DNA of 64,000 bases. Source: PALSA-350 sp963834445 (lineage in GTDB: Bacteria > Acidobacteriota > Terriglobia > Terriglobales > Acidobacteriaceae). The notes under the pieces are model-generated. The model saw only the letters and a list, made by a program, of their open reading frames with translations, did not search any database and was not told the origin of the DNA. The position numbers and the translations under genes are program-made. Of the stretch, positions 52,779-61,309 are shown piece after piece; the first letter of the stretch is position 1; each line of letters starts with the position of its first letter. Location: positions 1,488,001-1,552,000 of the forward strand of contig CAWIBU010000009.1 in the NCBI GenBank assembly GCA_963834445.1, written 5' to 3'.

Positions 52779-53557
52779 GGCTGTTTCTCCGGTAACCGCG
52801 TTTCCGCTATTTTATTAAATAACGTCATCATTTCCAACGGCAGGGGAAAGACGATGGTCGTGTTTTTTTCGACACCTATCTCCGTCAGGGTTTGTAAGTA
52901 CCTTAATTGCAACGTCATGGGCTGAGTTGCGAGCAGGGCTGCAGCGTCCACCAGACGCTGGGCGGCGGAAAATTCGCCCTCAGCGTGAATCACTTTGGCA
53001 CGCTTCTCGCGTTCGGCTTCAGCTTGCTTGGCCATGGCACGCAGCATCGATTCCGGCAAATCCACCTGCTTCACCTCGACGCTTACCACCTTAACGCCCC
53101 AGGGCGCGGTATGTTGGTCGATGATGCTCTGGATTCTCTGATTAAGGGATTCGCGGCGAGAGAGCAACTCATCCAATTCCACTTCGCCCAGCACCGAGCG
53201 CAGGGTTGTTTGAGCGAACTGTGAAGTCTGGTAAACAAAGTTCATCACCTCAATGACGGCCCGCGAAGGATCGATCACCTTAAGTGTGATGACGGCATTG
53301 ACCTTCAAGGTCACGTTGTCGCGCGTAATAATGTCCTGCGGAGGTACTTCAAGCACTTCTTGCCGTAGGGAGACACGTACCATCTGATCGAATGGGCGAA
53401 AAACCAGGATGATTCCGGGCCCTTTAGGCGCCGGCAAGACGCGGCCCAGGCGGAAAATGACTCCGCGCTCATATTCTCTGAGGATTTTTACGGAATTGAT
53501 CAGGTAGATGCCGACCACCAAAATGATGATCAGGCCGGGAATGCCAATACCCATCAT
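52775..53557 (-). CDS. Slipin (SPFH/band 7 protein)
   Basis: 260 residues. One N-terminal membrane anchor (IPGLIIILVVGIYLINSVKI) and the band 7 domain with YERGVIFRLGRVLPAPKGPG, VPPQDIITRDNVTLKVNAVI and LSRRESLNQRIQSIID, then the coiled helical KQAEAEREKRAKVIHAEGEF. Slipins assemble membrane rings or microdomains and are commonly paired with NfeD proteases, as here: the NfeD gene ends 67 bp upstream. Confidence 0.93.
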   Translation of the reverse strand: MMGIGIPGLIIILVVGIYLINSVKILREYERGVIFRLGRVLPAPKGPGIILVFRPFDQMVRVSLRQEVLEVPPQDIITRDNVTLKVNAVITLKVIDPSRAVIEVMNFVYQTSQFAQTTLRSVLGEVELDELLSRRESLNQRIQSIIDQHTAPWGVKVVSVEVKQVDLPESMLRAMAKQAEAEREKRAKVIHAEGEFSAAQRLVDAAALLATQPMTLQLRYLQTLTEIGVEKNTTIVFPLPLEMMTLFNKIAETRLPEKQP

Positions 53558-53624
53558 AAGAGTGGGCCTCGCTCAACCTAAATTGTACAGGAGCAGATCA
53601 CGCCCGGAATCGTCGCTAGCGGGT

Positions 53625-54938
53625 CTAAGGAATCCTCTCCACTAATAGCGTCAGGTCGTGCAGGCCGAGCACGCGCACCCGTTCGCCACGCGCCGCCGGG
53701 GTGGCGGACTCCGCTTGCCAGAGTTCCCCGTTCACCATGACCTGTCCGTAGGGCGCGAGCGGTTGCGTGACGACAGCCAGCTGGCCGATCATGGCGTCAC
53801 CTCCCATGAGCGTTTTACTTCGTCGTGCCTTGAGTGCGAGACGCAGCAGGAAGGCGGTGATCAGGCCAAAGGCCAGGCCTGTAGCCAGAGCGGTGGCAAG
53901 ATGTACGCGAAGCTCAGGGATGGGACCATCGACCAGGGTCAGCGCGCCCACCACCAGGGAGACGATGCCGGCTGCTGCCAACACTCCGTGGCTGGCGAAC
54001 TTTGCTTCCAGGATCAGCAACACAAAGGCGGCGGCCAGAAGCATCACCGAGGTGTAGCGCACCGGCAGCAGGTTCAGGGCGAAGAGCGCCAGCAGCACCA
54101 GGATCGTTCCCAGGGTTCCGGGGATGATGGTGCCTGGGGCGTTGAACTCCACATAGATCAGCAAGGCGCCGACCACCAGCACCAGCACCGCCAGGTTGGG
54201 GTCGGTGAGGCGGTCCAGGATTTCCTCACGCAGCGTTGGATCGATGGGTACGAGCTGCGCATTCCTGGTGTGCAGAACTACGGTTGCGCCGTCGAAGCGT
54301 GTGATGGTGCGGCCGTCTACGGTGTTCAGCAGGGAAGCGTCGTCGGGTGAGATCAGATCGATCAGTTTCAGCTGCAGGGCTTCGGTGTCGCTGTAGGATT
54401 TGGAGTTCCGGACCGCGTCCTCGGCGGCAGTCACGTTGCGGCCGCGGCGGGCGACATAGGAGCGCAGGAAAGCGGCGGCATCGTTTTCGAGCTTCTGCTT
54501 CATGATGTCGTCGAGCTTGCCACCCTCCACCACGGGATGCGCGGCGCCGGCGTTGTTGCCGGGCGCCATGGCTGCAATGTCGGCAGCTTCGAGCAGGAAG
54601 AAGCCGGCCGAACCGGCCCGGCTTCCCGAGGGGGCAACGTAGACGATCACGGGAACGGGTGAGGCAATGATCTTGCTCACCATTTGCCGCATGGAATCGA
54701 GCAGGCCGCCGGGGGTGTTGATCTCGATCAGGACGGCGTTTGCGTGCTGCGATTCCGCTGCGTTCAGTCCCCGGGCCAGGTAGTCCGCGCTGATGGGCTG
54801 GATGGTGTCATCCAGGTGGATCAGGATTACTTTTGGTTGTTGGGCTTGTAGGGGGAGCACCCAGCAGAACATCAGCGAAAGGGCTGCCAACAGCAGCTTA
54901 AAACGGTTGGACGCAACACCAAACTCCGGGTGCCCCAT
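53625..54938 (-). CDS. NfeD-family membrane serine protease (ClpP class)
   Basis: 437 residues from ATG 54938. A signal/anchor helix (FKLLLAALSLMFCWVLPLQA) precedes a periplasmic ClpP-like protease domain with the catalytic Ser in PSGSRAGSAGFFLLEAADIA and a candidate Lys in GGKLDDIMKQKLENDA. A four-helix membrane region and a C-terminal OB-type NfeD domain (MIGQLAVVTQPLAPYG) follow. Partner of the slipin gene downstream. The first seven codons (MGHPEFG) lie in the inverted repeat of a palindromic element (54917-55043). The frame continues through that element to 55058, but I reject the longer start. Confidence 0.88.
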   Translation of the reverse strand: MGHPEFGVASNRFKLLLAALSLMFCWVLPLQAQQPKVILIHLDDTIQPISADYLARGLNAAESQHANAVLIEINTPGGLLDSMRQMVSKIIASPVPVIVYVAPSGSRAGSAGFFLLEAADIAAMAPGNNAGAAHPVVEGGKLDDIMKQKLENDAAAFLRSYVARRGRNVTAAEDAVRNSKSYSDTEALQLKLIDLISPDDASLLNTVDGRTITRFDGATVVLHTRNAQLVPIDPTLREEILDRLTDPNLAVLVLVVGALLIYVEFNAPGTIIPGTLGTILVLLALFALNLLPVRYTSVMLLAAAFVLLILEAKFASHGVLAAAGIVSLVVGALTLVDGPIPELRVHLATALATGLAFGLITAFLLRLALKARRSKTLMGGDAMIGQLAVVTQPLAPYGQVMVNGELWQAESATPAARGERVRVLGLHDLTLLVERIP

Positions 54939-55043
54939 CCCTCGGTATTTTCTGTGAGTCTCGGCGGCGTTGGCGAACTTCATGCGGCTTTCCTTACTGA
55001 AAGCCGTACACGCGGTTCTGGCTGGGGCACCCGGAGTTTGGTG
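54917..55043. repeat. 127-bp palindromic element with perfect 21-bp terminal inverted repeats
   Basis: The end sequences are a perfect 21-bp inverted repeat (54917-54937 against 55023-55043), including CTCCGGGTGCCCCA and its complement TGGGGCACCCGGAG. The interior resembles the R2 core: TTGGCGAACTTCATGCGGCT then a hairpin GGCTTTCC...GAAAGCC. It spans the end of the TPR gene's upstream neighbour and the first codons of the NfeD gene. Partial matches to its ends occur near 2868-2879 and 16397-16413. Confidence 0.75.
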
Positions 55044-55054
55044 GCCGGAGTCGA

Positions 55055-56704
55055 TCATGGGGTGGTTTGTCCCTTGGTCTCGATCTGTTGGCGCAGGGCG
55101 CGTGCGGCGGGGTTCTGCGGTTCCAGCTTGAGGGCGTTGCTTACGTCGTCGGACGCCTCGGCCTTTTGGTTGGCTTGCAGGTCGAGCCGGGCCAGAACCA
55201 GGTAGGCAGCAACGTTTGGTTGCGTCTTGAGGGATTCGGTCGCTTCGAGACGCGCATTCTTCGCGTCCCCGCCATGCTCCCTGACCATTGCCAGTCCGGC
55301 GTGGGCTTCTGCGTTACTGCTGTCGGCCTCAAGCGCCGCCTGAAACTCGCGCTCCGCCTCGAGGATCAGTCCCTGGTTGTAAAAGCGCATGCCTGCGGCG
55401 GTAAGGGCGGTGGCCCGCTTCGCCGGCGGTAGAGTCGCCAGATGCTCATCTTGCATCTGCTCCATCTCGAAGGCAGCCTGGCGGAAGGAAGCTTCGTTGA
55501 ATGTGCGCTTGATGCGTTCGAGGGGAACGCTGTCCGAAGTCGCCGCTGGATCGAATGCCGCGTTCACCCGATTATTCGCAGAGGCCGCAGGGGGCGTGGT
55601 GTGCAGCGCCCCGGCGCGCAGCGTGGCCTGCAATGCCTGGGCTTCCGTATCCTGCGGGCGCAGCTTGATCGTTTGGGCGATGGCGCGCAGGGCGCCTGTG
55701 GCATCTTTTTTGCGGCTTAGGGCAAGGGCGAGATTGAACTGGTAGTCCGGATCGTTAGGGTCGGCGGCGACCGCCTGAAGAAAGAACGACGTGGCATCGA
55801 GCCCGCGCCGGCTGGCCGCGACCCCCTGATTGTTGACCACCTCCGGCAGTGGCAACTGCTTGCTGACAAAAGCAAAGGCGTCTTCCGCCTTGACGTAACT
55901 GCCCAGGTAAAAATAAGCCAGCCCGCGATCGAAGTCGGCCTCGCGGGCGCTGGGGTCGTTCAGCGGCAGGCGGCCCAGGGTGGTGGCGGCCAGCTCGAAC
56001 TGCTGGTTGGCAAAATAGGCCTTGCCCAGGGCCAGCAGCGCAGGGGAGAAGGTCGGGTCGAGACGCACCGACTCCTTCAAGTGGCGGATCTGCTCCGCAG
56101 GATCGGGTTCCACGAGTCCGCGGGTGTAATTCTCAAACGCGTCCACGCGGAGCCCGGCGCCGGCGGCCACGAAGGTGTTGCGGGCTACGGCAAATTTGGG
56201 ATCGATCTGCCTGGCCAGTCCCCATGCCAGGCTGTTCAGCACGTCCAGCAGGTGGGACATGTCCGCCTCTTCCTGAATCGGCGCAGACAGGTGCAGAGCA
56301 TTCATCTTCAGGACCTGTGCCCTGACCTGGAAGCGCTGGCCGGTGGTCGAGAAGGAGCCGACGATGACGTAGTCCGCATCGAGCGTTTGCGCCAGGCGTA
56401 TGGCGCTGGCCCGAGAAGGCTGAAACGTCGCGGGCAGGCCAAGGTGGTCGAGCGCGTAGAGTCGGTCGTCGCGGCTAATCGGCATGAAGCCGGCAGACGC
56501 CAGACGCCGGTTCAGGACTTCCGGGATGGCCTGGCCAATCCAGTCGAGGTTGGGTTGATCGCTATGGTTGTCGAAGGGGAGAACGAGGAGCAGCCGTCCG
56601 GGCGTCTCCGCCGCTGGAGGGGGGCTTTGGGCTATCGCCCACCCTGTCGGGGTAAGCAAGGCTACGAACAACAGCAACAGACGCAAATGAAGGCGGGGCG
56701 ACAC
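55055..56704 (-). CDS. TPR protein with TolB/FlgO-like N-terminal domain
   Basis: 549 residues. The signal peptide (LHLRLLLLFVALLTPTGWAI, ending AQ) is followed by a TolB/FlgO-like domain (LLLVLPFDNHSDQPNLDWIG, then ALDADYVIVGSFST-type sequence, about 30-175) and many tetratricopeptide repeats (about 200-345 and 440-545), for example FSPALLALGKAYFANQQFEL and AEAHAGLAMVREHGGDAKNA. It is a periplasmic or outer-membrane scaffold with unknown partners. I start at GTG 56704, since the longer frame to 56806 overlaps the next gene and precedes the signal peptide. GAGGG sits close upstream. Confidence 0.82.
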   Translation of the reverse strand: MSPRLHLRLLLLFVALLTPTGWAIAQSPPPAAETPGRLLLVLPFDNHSDQPNLDWIGQAIPEVLNRRLASAGFMPISRDDRLYALDHLGLPATFQPSRASAIRLAQTLDADYVIVGSFSTTGQRFQVRAQVLKMNALHLSAPIQEEADMSHLLDVLNSLAWGLARQIDPKFAVARNTFVAAGAGLRVDAFENYTRGLVEPDPAEQIRHLKESVRLDPTFSPALLALGKAYFANQQFELAATTLGRLPLNDPSAREADFDRGLAYFYLGSYVKAEDAFAFVSKQLPLPEVVNNQGVAASRRGLDATSFFLQAVAADPNDPDYQFNLALALSRKKDATGALRAIAQTIKLRPQDTEAQALQATLRAGALHTTPPAASANNRVNAAFDPAATSDSVPLERIKRTFNEASFRQAAFEMEQMQDEHLATLPPAKRATALTAAGMRFYNQGLILEAEREFQAALEADSSNAEAHAGLAMVREHGGDAKNARLEATESLKTQPNVAAYLVLARLDLQANQKAEASDDVSNALKLEPQNPAARALRQQIETKGQTTP

Positions 56705-56742
56705 TCCCTCAGTATAGTTCTGTGGGATTGGGGCGCCCGGGA

Positions 56743-58320
56743 TTAGCGGCCCGGTGTGCTCAAGCTCGCTACCTGTGGGCGGTCGAAGTGCAGCACGGCG
56801 GCCCATTCTCCCTGGCGTTCTTCACGCCAGAGAATGCGTCCGTTGAGCAAGTGGGCGATCGCGCCGGGTTCGAGGTCACGATGGAAATCGAAGAAGCGGC
56901 TATCCAGGGCTTCGTTGCGCGCGCCCAGATCCATCCATAGGCGCGGCGGGTCGTACTTGGTGGAGAAAGCGAAGCCGACACTGAAGTCCTGGGGAGATGC
57001 CGCGGCCTTTTGTATTTCGGGCAGAGAGAAATTGGCCACGGGCACAATCGCCATAGGCCTTTTCACATAGCCCAGTTCGGGTTTGGTGAGCTCGTCGGTT
57101 GCCGGCCACGCGGTGAGGACAGTGCTGCCGGGGAAGCGGATCACGATTTGGCGAATGGCCTGCTGGTGCAGACGAATCACATCCGCGTAGTTCAGGTTGT
57201 CTTCGGGCGCGAACTTGTACGGCGGGTTGACGAAGAGCCCGATGATGAATGCGGTTGCGCTCAGCAGGATGAGCCCCCACCAATAAGGCACGCGGCGATA
57301 AAACGTGGAGACGCAGAGCAACAGCACCAGCGGATAGAGGGGCAGCAGGTAGCGGGTGAGCAAGGCGCCCCCGAGGACGGAGTAAAACAGGATATTGGCC
57401 AGGATGACGACGTAGAGGATCGCCTGGTTAGCGACAGCGATGCAGGGGCGCAGGGTGCCGTCGGGTTCTTTCAGCGGTAGCAGCAACAGCGCGCCCAGCA
57501 TGCAGAGCACGGGCACAAACATGTTCATATGCGCGCTGAGCTGCAGGATGCGGTGGGCCAGGGCTAAGAGAATCCGCAACGGCGACAGGGTAGAGGTTGC
57601 GTTGTAGCGCAGGTATTCCGGGTTGCCGAAAATGTAACCAGTGCGGTGACGGTAGTAGGCATACCAAGCGATCAGTGTGGCGGGGGCTGCGATCAGGGCC
57701 AAGGCAGTGCGCAGGCGGGTTCGGTCCTTGGTCCGGGTCCAGAGGTAGAGCTCCCAGGCCGCGACGGCCAGGGGGGTAACAATGGCTGTTTCTTTCGACC
57801 ATGCGCCCAGCGCAAAGCATGCCGTGGCTGCCCACAGGCGGTGATGTCCGGCAAAGAGAAAGACGAGTCCCCAGAGCGTTGCGGCGGCCGCGAACATGTC
57901 AGCGTGCGCCAGCGTACTTTGGGCAAACCAGACGGGGTAAAGGGCGGTAAGCAGGGTGGTGGTTGCCGCCACCCGCTGCCGTCCGCTCAGCAGCATGCCC
58001 AGGCGATACACCGCGAGCAGTGCGATGGCGGTAATCAGGCACATGGCGGTGCGGGTGACCGCCGGTGTGTAGGCGGACTTCCACCATAGCGCGAGGTAGA
58101 GCGAGGGAAGCGGAGGATGGGCGTTGGCCAGGGTGGTCGACGGAATAAGGTCGCCGGTACGGAAGAAATCGTAGGCCGCCGGAATGTAGTAGCCGGCTTC
58201 ATCCCAGTAATAGGGCAGTCGCAGCAGGGTCAGATGCGAAAGGTAAACGCCGACGAAGAGCAGGGGAAAGATGAGGCGGAGGGGCAGGGGGCGGTCGTGT
58301 TGTTTGCGTGCCTCGGACAC
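56743..58320 (-). CDS. GT39-like membrane glycosyltransferase (PMT/ArnT superfamily)
   Basis: 525 residues, about twelve hydrophobic segments. The first loop has LPYYWDEAGYYIPAAYDFFR, where WDE holds the catalytic acidic residue of GT39/GT83 enzymes, followed by AHPPLPSLYLALWW and an internal ALGAWSKETAIVTP. It should transfer a sugar from a polyprenyl-phosphate donor to a lipid or protein in the periplasm. The start is GTG 58320, 3 bp after the DUF3467 stop. It is more clearly a GT39 member than the protein at 45706-47358. Confidence 0.85.
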   Translation of the reverse strand: MSEARKQHDRPLPLRLIFPLLFVGVYLSHLTLLRLPYYWDEAGYYIPAAYDFFRTGDLIPSTTLANAHPPLPSLYLALWWKSAYTPAVTRTAMCLITAIALLAVYRLGMLLSGRQRVAATTTLLTALYPVWFAQSTLAHADMFAAAATLWGLVFLFAGHHRLWAATACFALGAWSKETAIVTPLAVAAWELYLWTRTKDRTRLRTALALIAAPATLIAWYAYYRHRTGYIFGNPEYLRYNATSTLSPLRILLALAHRILQLSAHMNMFVPVLCMLGALLLLPLKEPDGTLRPCIAVANQAILYVVILANILFYSVLGGALLTRYLLPLYPLVLLLCVSTFYRRVPYWWGLILLSATAFIIGLFVNPPYKFAPEDNLNYADVIRLHQQAIRQIVIRFPGSTVLTAWPATDELTKPELGYVKRPMAIVPVANFSLPEIQKAAASPQDFSVGFAFSTKYDPPRLWMDLGARNEALDSRFFDFHRDLEPGAIAHLLNGRILWREERQGEWAAVLHFDRPQVASLSTPGR

Positions 58321-58323
58321 GCC

Positions 58324-58629
58324 CTAGTGGACCGGACCCTGGGGCACAACTGGTGGCCGCGGTTCCAGCGAAATGGTGCCGAACGTGTGCTCGTATTGCA
58401 GCAGATTTTGCTCCAATACATTGCATAGGGCCTTGGCCTGTTGTGGGCTGAGGTAGATGGTCTGGAAAGCGTTGATGGTGATCGTTTCAGCGGTTTCCTG
58501 ATACGCCGTGCCGAAACTGAGCCGGAAGTCCCATACGCTCTTTTGCACTTGAACGCTGTTGGCGTAGCCCTCGCGGTAGTCGGCGGTACGCTCCAGCACG
58601 ACGTTGGGTTGAGAAGTGTCTTGGCTCAT
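58324..58629 (-). CDS. DUF3467 domain protein
   Basis: 101 residues. ADYREGYANSVQVQKSVWDF and NAFQTIYLSPQQAKALCNVL are the conserved parts of DUF3467, a small cytoplasmic family of unknown function. It immediately precedes the GT39 gene with only 3 bp between them, so it is probably co-translated with it. Confidence 0.85.
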   Translation of the reverse strand: MSQDTSQPNVVLERTADYREGYANSVQVQKSVWDFRLSFGTAYQETAETITINAFQTIYLSPQQAKALCNVLEQNLLQYEHTFGTISLEPRPPVVPQGPVH

Positions 58630-58739
58630 GGTGTCTATAGATTATCCCGAGGTTAAGGTTTAGGCGAAGCCGCGGAGGGCGCCGCCTGCGCTCGATGGGA
58701 GTTATTTGGGAAAAGGGCGCAAAGCTCCACTCCGCTCCC

Positions 58740-58829
58740 CCCGAATTCCTGTCAAGGTTGCTGGCGTTGGCGAACGTCATGCGGCTTTCCTTGATGAAAG
58801 CCGCACACGTGGATCTGTGTGAAGTAGCG
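58740..58829. repeat. R2 element, truncated copy with R1 flanks in opposite orientations
   Basis: The left end CCCGAATTCCTG (58740-58751) and the core with stem GCGGCTTTCC/GAAAGCCGC are intact. The right terminus is missing: after GTGAAGTAGCGAA the sequence passes straight into a forward R1 core (GTGGAGGGACCTGCT). The left flank (CTCCACTCCGCTCC) is R1 reversed. A crossover at a shared TAGCGAA would explain this. It lies just after the fabF stop codon. Confidence 0.75.
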
Positions 58830-58847
58830 AAGTGGAGGGACCTGCTG

Positions 58848-60101
58848 TTAACTCGCCTGGTAGCGGCGGAAAATGAGCGAGGCGTTGGTGCCGCCGAAGC
58901 CGAAGGAGTTGGTCATGGCGTACTCCATCGCCGACGGCAGGCCTTTGTCCTTCACCAGACGAAAGCCACACGCTTCATCGACGCTCTGCAAGTTGGTCAT
59001 CGGAGGAGCTATCTGGTCTCGCAGCGCCAAAACCGTAACACCTGCTTCCAGGCTGCCCGCTCCGCCGAGCAGATGACCGGTCATCGACTTGGTCGAACTG
59101 ACCAGCAGCGTTTTGGCCGACTCACCAAAGGTCTCGCAAATCGCCCTGGCTTCGGCGCGATCGCCCAGAGGCGTCGACGTGGCATGGGCGTTCAGGTAGG
59201 CAATGTCCCCTGGGTGCACGGCGGCATCACGCAGGGCCAACTGCATCACCCGTCGCACCCCCCGGCCATCTTCGGGCGGGGCGTTGGTGTGATAGGCATC
59301 GCTGTTGGCCGCGTAGCCCACCAACTCGGCAAGAATGTTCGCCCCCCGGTTCACTGCGTGATCGTAGTCTTCCAGAACCAGGATTCCGGCTCCTTCCCCG
59401 ACCACAAAGCCATCGCGGCCCGCGTCCCAGGGGCGCGAGGCGGTCCTGGGGTCATCATTGCGGGTTGAGAGCGCGCGCATGGCGGCGAACCCGGCTACGG
59501 AGAGCGGCGTGACGGCAGCTTCCGTGCCACCGCAGATCATCACGTCCGCGTCGCCGCGCTGAATCACGCGGAAGGACTCACCGACCGCATGCGCGCCTGT
59601 CGTGCAGGCGGTCGCGCAGGTGAGATTCGGTCCGGTCGCACCGTAGCGAATTGAAATCTGGCCGGCGGCGAGGTTGGCGATGGTGGCGGTGATGAAAAAG
59701 GGGGATACCCGGTTGGGGCCTGCTGTTATCAGCTTGCTATGCTCACGCTCGATCACCTCGAAGGCGCCGATGCCGCTGCCAACGTACACGCCGATCTTCT
59801 CTGCATCCTCGGTGCTCGTGTTCAACCCGGACTGGGCCACGGCAAACTCTGAGGCCGCCAGGGCAAACTGGATAAACCGGCCCATTTTCTTGATTTCTTT
59901 GCGCTCGATGAAGTCTTCCGGAACAAAGTCTTTCACCTCGCCGGCAATGCGGCAGCTGAAGCCCGATGGGTCGAAGAGAGAGATCGTGCCTATGCCCGAT
60001 TCGCCTTGCAGGAGAGCCTGCCACGTGACATCTGTCCCTACGCCCACGGGTGTCACCAAACCGACCCCGGTTACCACGACACGACGCTGCTGAATGTTCA
60101 T
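58848..60101 (-). CDS. fabF: 3-oxoacyl-[ACP] synthase II
   Basis: 417 residues of the thiolase fold. Active-site Cys in ATACTTGAHAVGES (C166), His in LNAHATSTPLGDR and His in SMTGHLLGGAGS, with GVGLVTPVGVGTD at the N-terminus and MTNSFGFGGTNASLIF at the C-terminus. It elongates fatty acids, condensing malonyl-ACP with acyl-ACP. No acpP or other fab gene is adjacent, which is unusual. A palindrome at 60118-60135 overlaps a possible -10 box, suggesting specific control. Confidence 0.93.
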   Translation of the reverse strand: MNIQQRRVVVTGVGLVTPVGVGTDVTWQALLQGESGIGTISLFDPSGFSCRIAGEVKDFVPEDFIERKEIKKMGRFIQFALAASEFAVAQSGLNTSTEDAEKIGVYVGSGIGAFEVIEREHSKLITAGPNRVSPFFITATIANLAAGQISIRYGATGPNLTCATACTTGAHAVGESFRVIQRGDADVMICGGTEAAVTPLSVAGFAAMRALSTRNDDPRTASRPWDAGRDGFVVGEGAGILVLEDYDHAVNRGANILAELVGYAANSDAYHTNAPPEDGRGVRRVMQLALRDAAVHPGDIAYLNAHATSTPLGDRAEARAICETFGESAKTLLVSSTKSMTGHLLGGAGSLEAGVTVLALRDQIAPPMTNLQSVDEACGFRLVKDKGLPSAMEYAMTNSFGFGGTNASLIFRRYQAS

Positions 60102-60117
60102 TTTGATTTGGGGAGCT

Positions 60118-60135
60118 TACTGAGATACTTCAGTA
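60118..60135. promoter_or_regulatory. Palindrome in the fabF promoter region
   Basis: TACTGA-N6-TCAGTA lies 17 bp upstream of the fabF ATG. On the minus strand, TATACT overlaps its upstream end and could be the -10 box. The site is a candidate operator for a fatty-acid regulator; no known consensus is matched. Confidence 0.45.
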
Positions 60136-60175
60136 TATACAGGGTCCGGCTGGGCAACCGGCCCCGGCGTTCCGG

Positions 60176-61117
60176 CTACCTGGAGGGCACCGGCGCGTCC
60201 AGTTCCCTGACAACCTTGTTGAGGTAGCGCAGGCTCGCGGCCACACTTTCCACCGGCGGGATAGTCATGGCGCCAAATTTCACATCCTGCTCCACCACCA
60301 TCCAGCCGGAATAGTCATTCTTCGCCAAAACCCGGAAGAATTCAGGGAAATTGACTGACCCCTGACCGATGATCGTGAAGACATTGATCTCGATTGCTTG
60401 CTCAAAGTTCATCTTCTTCTCGCGCGCTTCAGCCAGGGCCTTCAGGCTTATGTCCTTGATGTGCACAAAGCGAAGGATGTCGCGGTATTTTTCGGCCTCT
60501 GCGATCGAATCACCGCCGGCATAGTCGCAGTGCCCAGTATCCAGGCAGAGTCCGATTTTTGAGGCCGAGGTGACATCGAAGAATTGCTCCGTCTCTTCCG
60601 GGGTTTCCACGTAGGTGGAAACGTGGGGATGATAGACCAGGTCCAGGCCAAATCCGGCGGCTACTTTGGCCGCTTCCGCGACTACCTTGGCGACCTGCTT
60701 CCACTGCTCAGCCGTCCATCCCTTGCTTCCATCCCGGGGAACGCGGCCGGCGATGCGGTCGCGTTCGGGCGATTGCGCATCCGCCAGAACGAGGAACGGA
60801 GCGCCGGCCGCAGCCAGTAATCCGCCTACTTGGGTGATGTGATCGACGACAATCCTGGTCGCCGAGGGATCACCGAGATTGGCCGGGACGAAGGAACCGA
60901 GCAGCTTCAATTGGCGAGCGGCGAGTTCGCGCTTCAACACTTGAGGATCGGTGGGGAAGAAGCCGTAAGGACCGAGTTCGGTGCCCGTGTAGCCGGCCTG
61001 GACCATCTCGTCCAGCATGGTTTGATAGCTTTGCTCCCAGGAGGGGCCGGGATAGTCGAGGACTCCCCAGCTATCGGGCGCGGAGGCAAATTTGAATCGA
61101 GAAGCGAGGTTGGTCAT
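60176..61117 (-). CDS. Sugar phosphate isomerase/epimerase (xylose isomerase-like TIM barrel)
   Basis: 313 residues. AP endonuclease/IolE-type barrel with GLDLVYHPHVSTYVETPEET, SKIGLCLDTGHCDYAGGDSI, LRFVHIKDISLK and a metal-binding Glu in a late strand (MVVEQDVKFG). Members isomerise, epimerise or dehydrate sugars and inositols. It resembles inosose dehydratase, but the substrate is not established. It lies upstream of fabF in the same direction, with a 74-bp gap holding the fabF promoter. Confidence 0.82.
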   Translation of the reverse strand: MTNLASRFKFASAPDSWGVLDYPGPSWEQSYQTMLDEMVQAGYTGTELGPYGFFPTDPQVLKRELAARQLKLLGSFVPANLGDPSATRIVVDHITQVGGLLAAAGAPFLVLADAQSPERDRIAGRVPRDGSKGWTAEQWKQVAKVVAEAAKVAAGFGLDLVYHPHVSTYVETPEETEQFFDVTSASKIGLCLDTGHCDYAGGDSIAEAEKYRDILRFVHIKDISLKALAEAREKKMNFEQAIEINVFTIIGQGSVNFPEFFRVLAKNDYSGWMVVEQDVKFGAMTIPPVESVAASLRYLNKVVRELDAPVPSR

Positions 61118-61202
61118 CGAGGGCCTTTGTCGAGTTGTTTCGCTAAGCGCTTATACCACGGCTATCATGAAAGATCTTCAACATAGGCGTCAAGCAGTTG
61201 TT

Positions 61203-61287
61203 TGGTGCGAAAGGGGGGACTCGAACCCCCATGGGTTGCCCCGCCAGATCCTAAGTCTGGTGCGTCTGCCAATTTCGCCACTTTCGC
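61203..61287 (-). tRNA. tRNA-Leu (anticodon TAG)
   Basis: 85 nt on the minus strand with encoded CCA (61203-61205 complement). Acceptor GCGAAAG/CTTTCGC, anticodon stem CCAGA/TCTGG with loop CTTAGGA (anticodon TAG, 61251-61253), a long variable arm and T-arm GGGGG-TTCGAGT-CCCCC. The large variable arm and UAG anticodon identify Leu. Confidence 0.95.
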
Positions 61288-61309
61288 AAATGAACCATGG
61301 TGCCTGCCA

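Noticed and set aside
54939..55058. Longer start of the NfeD gene at 55058
   Set aside because: The extra codons read through the 127-bp palindromic repeat and reach the end of the TPR gene.
56705..56806. Longer start of the TPR protein gene
   Set aside because: It overlaps the GT39 gene and precedes the signal peptide; GTG 56704 is consistent.
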